Shown in pieces: positions 1 to 8,262 of a stretch of DNA of 64,000 nt. Position numbers and translations under genes: made by a program. Source of the DNA: an uncultured Psychrobacter sp. Lineage in GTDB: Bacteria > Pseudomonadota > Gammaproteobacteria > Pseudomonadales > Moraxellaceae. The stretch spans positions 592,314-656,313 of the forward strand of contig NZ_CANMAH010000001.1 of NCBI RefSeq assembly GCF_947495825.1, given 5' to 3'. The notes under the pieces are model-generated. The model did not search any database. It was not told the origin of the DNA and saw only the letters and a program-made list of their open reading frames with translations. Positions within the stretch are counted from its first letter, which is position 1, and every line of letters starts with the position of its first letter.

Positions 1-251
1 CACGACTCTTGAATCCGCAAATCAGCCGCGGCGTTTTGTGCCACAAAGTGTGCAAGCGTGCGCGTACGTAATACCTCAACCGAGCTTAAATATGCACTAC
101 TAGCTCGGCTAGCGGCAACAGCGACCACTGCTAATATCGCGAGTGCTACCATTACCTCAATCAATGTAAACCCATCTTCACGCTTTGATAGTGAGGTTTG
201 ACGTGTGCTATGAGTTGTCATGTGCGCTCTTGGTTTATTTCTCTTCGTCAT
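1..251 (-). CDS. gspI: Type II secretion minor pseudopilin GspI (3' end outside window)
   Basis: The reading frame on the minus strand starts at 251 and runs off the window edge. It encodes a type IV prepilin leader, DGFTLIEVMVALAIL, with the Gly-Phe cleavage site and the Glu at mature position 5 typical of this class. After the helix comes a stretch (LRTRTLAHFVAQNAAADLR) characteristic of the minor pseudopilin GspI/XcpV. GspI belongs to the tip of the type II secretion pseudopilus in the periplasm. The ATG at 251 has an AAGGA Shine-Dalgarno 9 bases upstream and lies 3 bases past the gspH stop, so the two are co-transcribed. An in-frame ATG at 221 gives a shorter leader. The family assignment is fairly firm; the C-terminus cannot be checked. 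Confidence 0.8.
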   Translation of the reverse strand, partial: MTKRNKPRAHMTTHSTRQTSLSKREDGFTLIEVMVALAILAVVAVAASRASSAYLSSVEVLRTRTLAHFVAQNAAADLRIQES

Positions 252-254
252 CTG

Positions 255-1139
255 CTACAGTCCTTGACCTATCGTCATACTACCATCTGGCATGATAGTA
301 ATGACCTCTCCGACTAAGCGCGATTGATGACGCACCTCGATTGTGACAGGAGTGGCCTGCCCTGTCCCAAACCATAATACCTGCGGCACTGCCTGCCCAT
401 TAAACCAAGGCTGCAAAACTTGGGTGGACTCAAGTCCCGATGCATTGCTTGTCTTCAGACTTTGAATGCTTAAACTGACCCCAGCTGGCATTTGTGGCAA
501 CGTGACTTCTGTCTCTAGCTCCCAGCTGGGCGTTGGTGGATTGTCGCCATTAATGCCTGACATACCGGACAAATCTGCAGACAACTCCATCGCGTTTTTG
601 GGCGTACTATCGCCGTTTGGTGTTACCGATTGAGTCTGATAGCTAATATAAGGGTTTGATAAACTCATGATAACGGGCGTTACTTGACCTTGCTTGTCTG
701 CTTGCAAGCTTAATCCCATCGGCTGCATACGCTCAGCTGCCAGTAGTCTGACATAGCTTAATGAGTCAGTAAGATGCTCGTAAAAGGCGCGGTTTTTTCG
801 AGACTCACTACTACCGACTGATATAGCAATCATGCCAGCAAATATAGACAAGATAACCATGACCACCATGATTTCGACTAGAGTAAAACCAGTCTGTGCA
901 CGTGCTAGTATGGGCAATACATTTTTTGAAGAAAGTGCTGGATTAGGTAATGCGTGGATAGGTAATGCTTGGAAATGTTCTTTCTGTGAATAGTTTTTTT
1001 GAGAATACTTAGAAAGATCACAATAACAATGACTCAACTTTATAGCTGAGTCGTTGCCTAGGTCAAATAGCTTATACTCTGAGGGGTAAAAAGCATGCTC
1101 GACCACTGAGCTGGAATGGGTCTTTGCAGTGATCGGCAT
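255..1139 (-). CDS. gspH: Type II secretion pseudopilin GspH
   Basis: The protein carries the prepilin motif TGFTLVEIMVVMVILSIFAG followed by a GspH-like globular part, with residues such as RLLAAERMQPMGL and a C-terminal GEVITIMPDGSM. GspH is a minor pseudopilin of the type II secretion pseudopilus. The frame is open far upstream into the TetR gene, so the start is uncertain. The ATG at 1139, just past the TetR stop at 1153, would give a leader of nearly 90 residues before the cleavage site, whereas prepilin leaders are normally short. A TTG at about 923 would give a normal leader of about 9 residues. The gene is followed directly by gspI. The function is confident; the start is not. Confidence 0.75.
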   Translation of the reverse strand: MPITAKTHSSSVVEHAFYPSEYKLFDLGNDSAIKLSHCYCDLSKYSQKNYSQKEHFQALPIHALPNPALSSKNVLPILARAQTGFTLVEIMVVMVILSIFAGMIAISVGSSESRKNRAFYEHLTDSLSYVRLLAAERMQPMGLSLQADKQGQVTPVIMSLSNPYISYQTQSVTPNGDSTPKNAMELSADLSGMSGINGDNPPTPSWELETEVTLPQMPAGVSLSIQSLKTSNASGLESTQVLQPWFNGQAVPQVLWFGTGQATPVTIEVRHQSRLVGEVITIMPDGSMTIGQGL

Positions 1140-1152
1140 GTTATACCTGTTA

Positions 1153-1842
1153 TTAATAAGTCGTATTACGATGTTCTTCTGATTCTGTATCAATTTGCTC
1201 AACCAATTCTTGCATGTCCTCATCCAATACATCTTGGTCCGTCGCATCAGCTGGATAATGACTGGGCAACTCAAGCATCTGCTGCACAAAGACATAACGT
1301 AGAGTATCGCGGCGACCTAGATAACGCTGATAAAAACTGGAATTTAACAGCCCCGCCCCGCCTTGACCCATCGCCCAAATGGAAGACAAATAATCACGAG
1401 TGCTCAAACTACTACGCTCATCTTTTAGATAAATGCTGATAATATCTAGCAATCGCTTCATACGCTGGCGGCGAATATCATATAGCTCACCGAACAGGCG
1501 ATTAAGACCAGTCACTGAAGCTGCCAGACGTTCTTCTATTTGATTGAGCAGCATGGCTTTTTGCGGGTTGAGCAGTTGCTGAAATATCATCCGCGCAATT
1601 CCTGCTGATGGACAATCATCAATACGGTTTATCTCAAACAGCTGCTCTTCATAACGAATAATAATACGCAGATACAGCTCATCTTTGCTCGAGAAATGCT
1701 TATATAGCGTCCCCTTTGCCAAATCTAGTTGATCGGCCAAACTGTCTAAAGTGATATCACCGTCGCCTGACTCAAGTAATAACTGCTCAGCCATCGCTAA
1801 GATATTCTCTTCGCGCGCTTTAAACTGATGTTGACGACTCAT
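1153..1842 (-). CDS. TetR/AcrR family transcriptional regulator
   Basis: This 229-residue protein has an N-terminal TetR helix-turn-helix (about residues 13-58, including ITLDSLADQLDLAKGTLYKH and FSSKDELY), then an all-helical ligand/dimerisation domain with no recognised ligand signature. The C-terminus is acidic (DQDVLDEDMQELVEQIDTESEE), which is unusual for the family. The gene lies downstream of tatD on the same strand, 303 bases away, and upstream of gspH with a 13-base gap. An inverted repeat about 280 bases upstream of the start may be an operator. Target genes cannot be told from the sequence. Confidence 0.85.
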   Translation of the reverse strand: MSRQHQFKAREENILAMAEQLLLESGDGDITLDSLADQLDLAKGTLYKHFSSKDELYLRIIIRYEEQLFEINRIDDCPSAGIARMIFQQLLNPQKAMLLNQIEERLAASVTGLNRLFGELYDIRRQRMKRLLDIISIYLKDERSSLSTRDYLSSIWAMGQGGAGLLNSSFYQRYLGRRDTLRYVFVQQMLELPSHYPADATDQDVLDEDMQELVEQIDTESEEHRNTTY

Positions 1843-2145
1843 AATCTCTCCTAAAACTTGGTCAAAATAAGCACGTGACCATATTGCGATAACCAGTACA
1901 ATAGATAGTGAAACGGTAATGTCAGGGTAAAAACTACGTGAAAACTATAATGAACTATAAATAGCTACTATACTTATATTCGCTTAATATAGTCGATACC
2001 GAATAAAGCTAATACGTTGTAACGTTTTTATAGCGAACTAATTATAGTTATGCATAATCATAAGCTTACGCTCTTATACCTAATAATGGGATACACGGCG
2101 AAAAGACTATACAATTAATGACTGACTGGTCATAGCATAACGATT
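1843..2145. other. Intergenic region between tatD and the TetR gene
   Basis: There is no open frame of note here. The stretch is AT-rich and probably carries the promoter of the TetR gene. The only distinct element is the inverted repeat at 2118-2133. Confidence 0.5.
2118..2133. promoter_or_regulatory. Possible TetR-family operator (inverted repeat)
   Basis: ATGAC-TGACTG-GTCAT is a 5-base inverted repeat whose centre (TGACTGACTGGTCA) resembles many TetR-family operators. It sits directly past the tatD stop and upstream of the TetR gene on the same strand, so autoregulation is possible. This is inference from position and symmetry only. Confidence 0.3.
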
Positions 2146-2940
2146 TTAATGGTACTGTGCCAGTAAATTTTCAAAGTTTTTTGCAGTTAGCGCTCCTACT
2201 TCATTGCTACTACAGCCATACATATCAGCAAGATAATTGGCAACGTAAGGAACATACGCCGGCTCATTGGGCTTACCGCGTTTGGGCACAGGTGCAAGAT
2301 ACGGGCTGTCTGTTTCGATAAGTATTCTGTCTTTAGGCATCTTGCGCGCAGCATCTTGAATCATTTGCGCACTTTTAAAGCTCACGATGCCTGAGAATGA
2401 AATATAAAACCCTAAATCCAGCGCACGTTTTGCCGTCTCCCAGTCCTCGGTAAAGCAATGAATAATGCCATGTTCAGCACCTTCTACTTTTAAGATATCA
2501 ATAGTATCCTCTTTGGCATCACGCATATGTACAACTAGGGGTTTCTTTAAGCTTTGGCTAGCATGAATGTGCCGCGCAAGGCTAGATTGTTGCTCTTTTT
2601 TGTTTTCTGTTGACCAGTAATAGTCCAGCCCCGTCTCGCCTATCGCCCAGACGTGCTCAGCGTCGGCGGTCTCTATCAAACGCTCGACCGTCGCTGATTG
2701 CAACACACCAATATCTTCACAAGGGTGAATGCCAACGCTCATACCAAGATTTAGCGCCTCGTCATTATAAGTGCGGACAATATCAGCAATCTCATCATAT
2801 TCAGCAAAATCACACATAATCGCCATCGCGCGCGTGACATTGGCCTCTTTCATAGCGGCTATCGCACCAGTTAATTGACCATCATATTTGGTTAAATCTA
2901 ACCGGTTTAGATGGCAGTGGGTATCAGTAAACATAAACAA
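2146..2940 (-). CDS. tatD: TatD family metal-dependent hydrolase/DNase
   Basis: The 264-residue protein has the full set of TatD motifs: DTHCHL near the N-terminus (metal ligands), GIHPCE, GETGLDYYW, HMRDA, HCFTEDWE and ETDSPYLAP. TatD proteins are cytosolic TIM-barrel metallohydrolases with DNase or D-aminoacyl-tRNA deacylase-like activities in different members. The length is normal. The start MFMFTDTHCHL at 2940 is a good family match, and an ATG two codons later is equally possible. In related bacteria tatD is often found with a TetR regulator downstream, as here. Confidence 0.9.
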   Translation of the reverse strand: MFMFTDTHCHLNRLDLTKYDGQLTGAIAAMKEANVTRAMAIMCDFAEYDEIADIVRTYNDEALNLGMSVGIHPCEDIGVLQSATVERLIETADAEHVWAIGETGLDYYWSTENKKEQQSSLARHIHASQSLKKPLVVHMRDAKEDTIDILKVEGAEHGIIHCFTEDWETAKRALDLGFYISFSGIVSFKSAQMIQDAARKMPKDRILIETDSPYLAPVPKRGKPNEPAYVPYVANYLADMYGCSSNEVGALTAKNFENLLAQYH

Positions 2941-3082
2941 TCTCGTTAATAAGTAAAATCTTTTAAAATATGGATTTGGTAATCGTTATACTATTTATTG
3001 CTCTAAATAGCACTGTTTTCAAGCGTTCTTTAACAGTAAACTATCAGGCTAGCTATTTATAAAACTTAACCTGGCACTATAG

Positions 3083-3853
3083 ATGCTGCAAACACGGCTA
3101 AAACCTTATAAACCCACGACGCTAATAATGGCGTATAGCTGGAAAAAATATCGCATCCTTTATTCACCTTTCACAAGCCTTATCACTATGAATCATAAAA
3201 AAACCGTGACCCTAGCACCTATATTGAAAACTCTGCTACCTAAGTATTTGTACAAGCAACGGTTCTTATTGCAGGACAACGGACACGACAATCAAATCGA
3301 TATTGCTACAGATGCGCGTATTATTGGACATTCAGTTATTACCATTCGTAAAGGTCATGACAATCAAATCACTATTGGTGAGCATGGTAAGTTTAACAAG
3401 TTAAAAATCGATATCAATGGCAGTCACAATCAAATCACTATCGCAGATCATGTCAAATTTTCTGGTCAATTATTAATCGTTGGCGACCATCTCCACATTC
3501 ATATCGGTGCGCGTACCACTGCCATAGATTGCTATATTTTGGCACGCGATAAGAGCGTGACCATTGGTAGCGCTTGCATGATATCGCGCGGCATTGAAAT
3601 TCGGGCGACTGACGTCCACAAGGTCTATGATATAGACTCTAATGCGCGACTGAATGATGCTCATGCTGATGTTGTCTTAGGAGATCACATATGGATTGCC
3701 GCCAATGTTACCATTTCTAAAAACGTCTCTATTGCTAGTGGTTGTATCATCGCGGCAGGCGCTTTTGTCAATAAACCGATAGAGACACCAAACTGTATAG
3801 TTGCGGGCACGCCTGCCAAGATTATTCGCCAAAATGTACGCTGGGAGCGCTAA
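3083..3853 (+). CDS. Left-handed beta-helix (hexapeptide) acyltransferase
   Basis: The protein is made of hexapeptide-type repeats forming a left-handed beta-helix, seen as regularly spaced I/V/L residues. The C-terminal half, VVLGDHIWIAANVTI...IAAGAFVNKPI...CIVAGTPAKIIR, is the classic O-acetyltransferase signature. The N-terminal part has three near-repeats (GHDNQIDI, GHDNQITI, GSHNQITI), perhaps a second small helix. Such enzymes transfer acetyl groups to sugars of polysaccharide or LPS in the cytoplasm. The start may be 3083, 3128 or 3188; none has a clear ribosome-binding site. The gene stands alone, divergent from tatD and convergent with gspE. The acceptor substrate is unknown. Confidence 0.75.
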   Translation: MLQTRLKPYKPTTLIMAYSWKKYRILYSPFTSLITMNHKKTVTLAPILKTLLPKYLYKQRFLLQDNGHDNQIDIATDARIIGHSVITIRKGHDNQITIGEHGKFNKLKIDINGSHNQITIADHVKFSGQLLIVGDHLHIHIGARTTAIDCYILARDKSVTIGSACMISRGIEIRATDVHKVYDIDSNARLNDAHADVVLGDHIWIAANVTISKNVSIASGCIIAAGAFVNKPIETPNCIVAGTPAKIIRQNVRWER

Positions 3854-3874
3854 AAATAACTTAAACCATAATAG

Positions 3875-5662
3875 CTAATTAAGTGGCACCACACGCATCA
3901 CCTCTTCTATGGTCGTCACCCCTTCACTGATACGCTTCGCCCCAGATAAGCGCAGTGGTTGCACGCCTTCGCGGTACGCTTGTTGTTTGAGCGTATCCAA
4001 ATTGGCATCGGCGGCGACCAGCTTTTTTAGCTTATTTGACAATGGCATGATCTCGTACAGACCAACGCGGCCTTGATAACCTGTATGGCGACAGTGCTCA
4101 CAGCCCTGCGCTGTATAAATTTGTGCTGGCACAGCAGCGCGCCAAGGCTGTACTAACTCCTGCCACTGAATCGCTATCTCGCTATCTGACGTGACATCAA
4201 CTGCTTGCTTGCAATGCGGACATAATGTACGTAATAAGCGCTGCGCCATCACGCCCAAGATAGTTGCCGAAGTCAAAAACGGCTGGACACCCAAATCATG
4301 CAAACGAGTCATGGAGCTTGGCGCATCATTGGTATGCAACGTTGAGAGCACCAAATGTCCGGTCAGGGATGCTTGCACTGCCATGTTGGCAGTCTCGGCA
4401 TCACGAATCTCACCGACCATGATAATATCTGGATCTTGACGCATTAAAGAGCGAATACCATCAGCGAAGTGCAAATCCACGCCTGTATTGACCTGCATTT
4501 GGTTAAAGGCCGGCTCAATCATCTCGATAGGGTCTTCGATAGTACAGACATTGACCTGCTCGGTCGCCAGCTGCTTGAGCGTACTGTATAACGTCGTGGT
4601 TTTACCTGAGCCGGTTGGACCTGTGACCAAGATAATGCCGTTTGGATGCGCTGTCAGCTCATGCCAAGTCTCAAGCTGCTTACCTGACAGGCCAAGCTGA
4701 GCAAACGAGCGCACCAGTACTTCTGGGTCAAAGACGCGCATGACCAGCTTTTCGCCAAAGGCAGTCGGCATAGTAGACAGACGCAGCTCAGTCTCCATTC
4801 CATTATGCGTACGGGTTTTTAGGCGGCCATCTTGCGGTTTACGCTTCTCTGCCACATTAAGACGACCCAAGATTTTAATACGTGCAGTCACCGCGACTAT
4901 AATCGCAAGTGGCATCTCATAGACAGTATGCAGCACGCCATCAATTCGAAAGCGCACTTTGCCCGTCTCACGGCGCGGCTCTAAATGAATATCACTGGCG
5001 CGCTGCTCAAAGGCATATTGCAGCAGCCAATCGACGACTTTGACGATATGTTGGTCATTGGCATCTGGATTGGTGTTGTCGCCTAACTGCAATAAAGCTT
5101 CGACATTAGTCACATCAGCGGCCGCACGCTTATGCACGCTATTTGCCCCGGCGATCGCTTGCGTGACTTGGTAAAACTCTTGCCGATAGCGATTAATTTG
5201 TTCAGGATTGATATAAACCGTGCGATAGCTTTTAGACTTAATCAGCTTTTCGATGTTTGTGTGCCAATCGGTATAAAACGGCTGATCTGTACCGATGATA
5301 ACCTCATCTGATGTGACCTCAATCGGCAAAATATGCTGCGAGCGCGCATACTCAAAAGACATCAGCTGTGTTACCGCTGGTACATCAACCTTTAACGGAT
5401 CAATGCGAAATATGGGCATATTTGCTTTGGCGGCCAGCCATTGATTGAGCCATGACAGTGTCAATTTGCTCTCAGAGCTGTTATCAAGCGCATGACCATT
5501 TGGCAAACCAAACTCACTTATCGTCAGTAGCGGATGCTGCGCCTTATCACGGCGACTGGTAATCACCAAATTGTAGCCACGCTGATCAATCACCCTATCT
5601 GCCAGTAATTCATCAAGACACCAACGTAAATCAATCACTATCGAATACTGCGGAGCGGACAT
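3875..5662 (-). CDS. gspE: Type II secretion system ATPase GspE
   Basis: This 595-residue protein has an N-terminal GspE/N1E-like domain, then the secretion ATPase domain: FRIDGVLHTVYEMP, Walker A GPTGSGKTTTLYS (about residues 346-358), Asp box IEDPIE, Walker B PDIIMVGEIRD and His box LVLSTLHTND. The C-terminal zinc site is made of CPHC (about 480) and CEHC (about 520). The enzyme powers pseudopilus assembly at the inner membrane. PilB of type IV pili has the same core, but the tetracysteine form and the gspH/gspI genes nearby favour GspE. It is separated from those genes by tatD and an acyltransferase, so the secretion genes are not in one operon. Confidence 0.85.
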   Translation of the reverse strand: MSAPQYSIVIDLRWCLDELLADRVIDQRGYNLVITSRRDKAQHPLLTISEFGLPNGHALDNSSESKLTLSWLNQWLAAKANMPIFRIDPLKVDVPAVTQLMSFEYARSQHILPIEVTSDEVIIGTDQPFYTDWHTNIEKLIKSKSYRTVYINPEQINRYRQEFYQVTQAIAGANSVHKRAAADVTNVEALLQLGDNTNPDANDQHIVKVVDWLLQYAFEQRASDIHLEPRRETGKVRFRIDGVLHTVYEMPLAIIVAVTARIKILGRLNVAEKRKPQDGRLKTRTHNGMETELRLSTMPTAFGEKLVMRVFDPEVLVRSFAQLGLSGKQLETWHELTAHPNGIILVTGPTGSGKTTTLYSTLKQLATEQVNVCTIEDPIEMIEPAFNQMQVNTGVDLHFADGIRSLMRQDPDIIMVGEIRDAETANMAVQASLTGHLVLSTLHTNDAPSSMTRLHDLGVQPFLTSATILGVMAQRLLRTLCPHCKQAVDVTSDSEIAIQWQELVQPWRAAVPAQIYTAQGCEHCRHTGYQGRVGLYEIMPLSNKLKKLVAADANLDTLKQQAYREGVQPLRLSGAKRISEGVTTIEEVMRVVPLN

Positions 5663-5733
5663 ATTTTTCTTCTTTTTAATCTAGGTAAAATGAGTACTAC
5701 TGCTTGCATTGGTTAGCTAACTATTTAAAAAAA

Positions 5734-6654
5734 CTAAGCTACTTCTACAATTGCCATGATTTGTAACTGCCCTGACTCTATCAACTGAAAGCTCACATCC
5801 ACAGACTTATAGCGCATCGTAAACACTTTGTTTATCTCCGTACGGCGGTACGCAGGACGCGGATCTTGCGCGATTAAGGCTTTTATAGAGTCGATATCAG
5901 AGGTGAGCAATTGGTTTTGTATCTTGCAAACCATCGATAATACCGTAGCATTATTTGTACCAACATCCTGATGGTTGGTTTTGTCAGACTGCCCTATCTT
6001 AACCAAATTCATAAATTGCTTGTAAGCAGACTCAGTTATCGTCACATTCAGCAGCGCCGGCGCAGTTGGTGCAAAACCACTTTTTGCCTCAATAACAGCG
6101 TCGCTATAAGCGACATAGGGTTTGATATCGATAATTGGCGTACCATCAATCATATCAGCACCGCTAATGATCAGTAATACGCGACCTTCTACCACCTCAA
6201 CCCGCTTAAGCTTAACCACAGACAGCCCTAAACCTGATGGTCGATACATACTGCGACTGGCAAACACCCCTATCTTCTGATTACCGCCTAGTCGTGGTGG
6301 TCGTACTTGCGCGCGAAAACTACTGTCCGCTTTGTTAGCATGCTCTTCTGTACTCCCATGACTAGCTTTGCTTACCTGACCACTTTTATGTAAATTGTTA
6401 TGATGGAACTGCCAGCTGAGCCAAATATGACTAAAGGCTTCTAATCCGACAAACGCCGCTGGTGTATCGTAAGGCGCTAACATCTCAATCACGCTAGTCA
6501 ATGCCACCAGATTTGGCTGTCTGGGCACGCCAAACTTCTGTGACAGCGGCGCGCGATGGTAGCCAATAATTGGCGCCTGATGGTAGCTATCTGACGTACA
6601 ATGCTCTGACGCATAGCCCTCTGACACATCGTTACCTGACATAAAACTCTCCAA
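5734..6654 (-). CDS. trmO: tRNA (N6-threonylcarbamoyladenosine-N6)-methyltransferase TrmO
   Basis: This SAM-dependent enzyme methylates t6A37 of certain tRNAs. The sequence shows the TrmO/TsaA (YaeB) motifs: IIGYHRAPLSQKFGVPRQP at the N-terminus, GLEAFSHIWLSWQFH, FASRSMYRPSGLGLSVVKL, and DGTPIIDIKPYV with DPRPAYR in the C-terminal half. At 306 residues it is longer than the E. coli protein (about 235); the extra length is in a linker after WQFHHN and a loop near residues 220-240. The start MESFMSGND has a second ATG 12 bases downstream. It is transcribed towards gspE with a 71-base gap. Confidence 0.88.
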   Translation of the reverse strand: MESFMSGNDVSEGYASEHCTSDSYHQAPIIGYHRAPLSQKFGVPRQPNLVALTSVIEMLAPYDTPAAFVGLEAFSHIWLSWQFHHNNLHKSGQVSKASHGSTEEHANKADSSFRAQVRPPRLGGNQKIGVFASRSMYRPSGLGLSVVKLKRVEVVEGRVLLIISGADMIDGTPIIDIKPYVAYSDAVIEAKSGFAPTAPALLNVTITESAYKQFMNLVKIGQSDKTNHQDVGTNNATVLSMVCKIQNQLLTSDIDSIKALIAQDPRPAYRRTEINKVFTMRYKSVDVSFQLIESGQLQIMAIVEVA

Positions 6655-7133
6655 AAAACCTGTCTCAATCCCGCTATAACTCTTTTATATTGAGCTAACT
6701 ATACAAAAATATTTACTAACGATATTCTATTTTATCATGCCCGCTTAGAGCCCCTGAGCGGATTTTTATTTTAAAGTTTGGTATTATGAGCGTGGAATTT
6801 ATTGAGAATCGTTTGTATTCGTATACTAGCGTCTCTATACAAAGACTTAATAGGCATTCAGGCCTCCTTATAACGCTTGATAATAATGTTAAAATAGCGG
6901 TTGATAATGCAGCCTATTTGCCTGATTCATGATGCTATTGAACTCATAACACCCAAGATTAATAAGTTAAATATTTTAGATTTTAAGCGATGGCGCTCAC
7001 TGTCTTTATCATAGTTTTGATGGTGGTTATAAGCGACATACACTTTTAGAATATTGAATCTACCGTTGAAAATTTTAATTTAATACTCATTTAAACCTAC
7101 TAACGTAGTCAGCAATCTATTAACGAGGACTTT
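6655..7133. other. Divergent intergenic region trmO / fpr
   Basis: This region has no convincing open frame. It is AT-rich and must hold the promoters of trmO (minus) and fpr (plus). A weak hairpin, CCGCT at 6741-6745 with AGCGG at 6757-6761, is followed by a T-rich run, but no plus-strand gene feeds it. A GAGGAC Shine-Dalgarno-like stretch precedes the fpr start. Confidence 0.5.
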
Positions 7134-7907
7134 ATGTCAAAACTTCGCACCGAAACGGTCACAGAGGTTCATCACTGGAATGACGCTCTATTTAGCATCA
7201 AAACCACGCGCGATGACGGTTTACGTTTTCGTAATGGTGAGTTTGCGATGATTGGTCTCGCTATCGATGGTAGACCATTACTGCGCGCTTACTCGATTGC
7301 TAGTCCTAACTATGAAGAGCATTTAGAATTCTTTTCTATCAAAGTCCAAGACGGTCCATTGACTTCACGCCTCCAGCATATCAAAGTCGGCGATGAGCTA
7401 TTAGTCAGCAAAAAACCAACAGGTACGTTAGTGCTTGACGATTTATTACCAGGTAAGCACCTTTATATGCTATCAACAGGTACTGGACTTGCACCGTTCT
7501 TAGCGTTGGCACGTGATCCTGAAGTTTATGAGCGCTTTGAGAAAATAATTTTGGTCCATGGCGTACGTCATATTGATGATTTGGCTTATCGAGATATGTT
7601 CGAAAATGAGCTGCCAAATGATGAAATCTTTGGTGAATGGTACCGCGAAAAGTTCATCTACTATCCGACTGTCACACGTGAAGAGTTCAGAAACACCGGA
7701 CGCGTCACCGACTTGATGAAATCAGGCAAACTGTTTGAAGACATTGGTCTGCCTCCAATGAATAAAGACGATGATCGTGTCATGCTATGCGGTAGTATGC
7801 CCTTTAATGCGGAAGTGTCAGAGATATTAGATGGCTTTGGTCTTACTGTGTCACCACGCATGGGTGTACAGGCAGATTATGCAGTCGAGCGTGCCTTTGT
7901 GGGATAA
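7134..7907 (+). CDS. fpr: Ferredoxin--NADP(+) reductase
   Basis: This 257-residue flavoprotein shows the FAD-binding motif RAYSIASPNYEEHLEFFS, the NADP-binding MLSTGTGLAPFLAL, the segment VMLCGSMPF, and the C-terminal aromatic tail VERAFVG typical of bacterial subclass I Fpr. It moves electrons between NADPH and ferredoxin or flavodoxin in the cytoplasm, often in oxidative-stress and iron-sulfur metabolism. The start is preceded by AACGAGGAC at a good distance. The gene is monocistronic; the next gene is tRNA-Leu with its own promoter. Confidence 0.93.
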   Translation: MSKLRTETVTEVHHWNDALFSIKTTRDDGLRFRNGEFAMIGLAIDGRPLLRAYSIASPNYEEHLEFFSIKVQDGPLTSRLQHIKVGDELLVSKKPTGTLVLDDLLPGKHLYMLSTGTGLAPFLALARDPEVYERFEKIILVHGVRHIDDLAYRDMFENELPNDEIFGEWYREKFIYYPTVTREEFRNTGRVTDLMKSGKLFEDIGLPPMNKDDDRVMLCGSMPFNAEVSEILDGFGLTVSPRMGVQADYAVERAFVG

Positions 7908-7954
7908 TTTGGCTAAGGCTAAATTTAATAAAGTACAATTTATAAAAATATTTC

Positions 7955-7982
7955 TTGACGGCTAAAAATAGGCTGTTATAAT
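7955..7982 (+). promoter_or_regulatory. Sigma-70 promoter of tRNA-Leu
   Basis: A near-consensus -35 box TTGACG (7955-7960) and a perfect -10 box TATAAT (7977-7982) are separated by 16 bases, and the tRNA gene starts about 71 bases downstream. Strong promoters of this kind are usual for stable RNA genes. Confidence 0.75.
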
Positions 7983-8053
7983 ACGCAGCCTATACAGTTA
8001 ACCCTGTAGCCCAATTCGATAATATTTATCCAATAAACATTATCTTCTAACAT

Positions 8054-8140
8054 GCCAGTGTGATGGAATTGGTAGACATGACGGATTCAAAATCCGTTGC
8101 CTTTAAAAGCGTGTCGGTTCGAGTCCGACCACTGGTACCA
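8054..8140 (+). tRNA. tRNA-Leu (anticodon CAA)
   Basis: The acceptor stem GCCAGTG pairs with CACTGGT, and the gene encodes its own CCA end (8138-8140). The anticodon stem ACGGA/TCCGT encloses the loop TTCAAAA, giving anticodon CAA, which reads UUG. A long variable arm (GTTGCCTTTAAAAGCGT region) and the T arm GTCGGTTCGAGTCCGAC mark it as a class II leucine tRNA. Confidence 0.95.
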
Positions 8141-8174
8141 ATACCCAGTTCTATATTATTTTATAGAGCCATCG

Positions 8175-8200
8175 AAGCCCCTGATATCAGGGGCTTTTTT
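8175..8200 (+). terminator. Rho-independent terminator after tRNA-Leu
   Basis: The 22-base perfect palindrome AAGCCCCTGA-TATCAGGGGCTT (8175-8196) is followed by a T run. It lies between convergent genes (tRNA-Leu and the YfcC gene), and the flanking A and T bases could let it act in both directions. Confidence 0.9.
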
Positions 8201-8262
8201 GTGTTTTATAGTCTCCTGCTTTATTTAACCCAAACCATGCATTTGAATAGTAATAGCTATAT

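Noticed and set aside
6741..6772. Hairpin followed by T run as a terminator
   Set aside because: The stem is only 5 bases with an 11-base loop, and no plus-strand gene lies upstream to be terminated.
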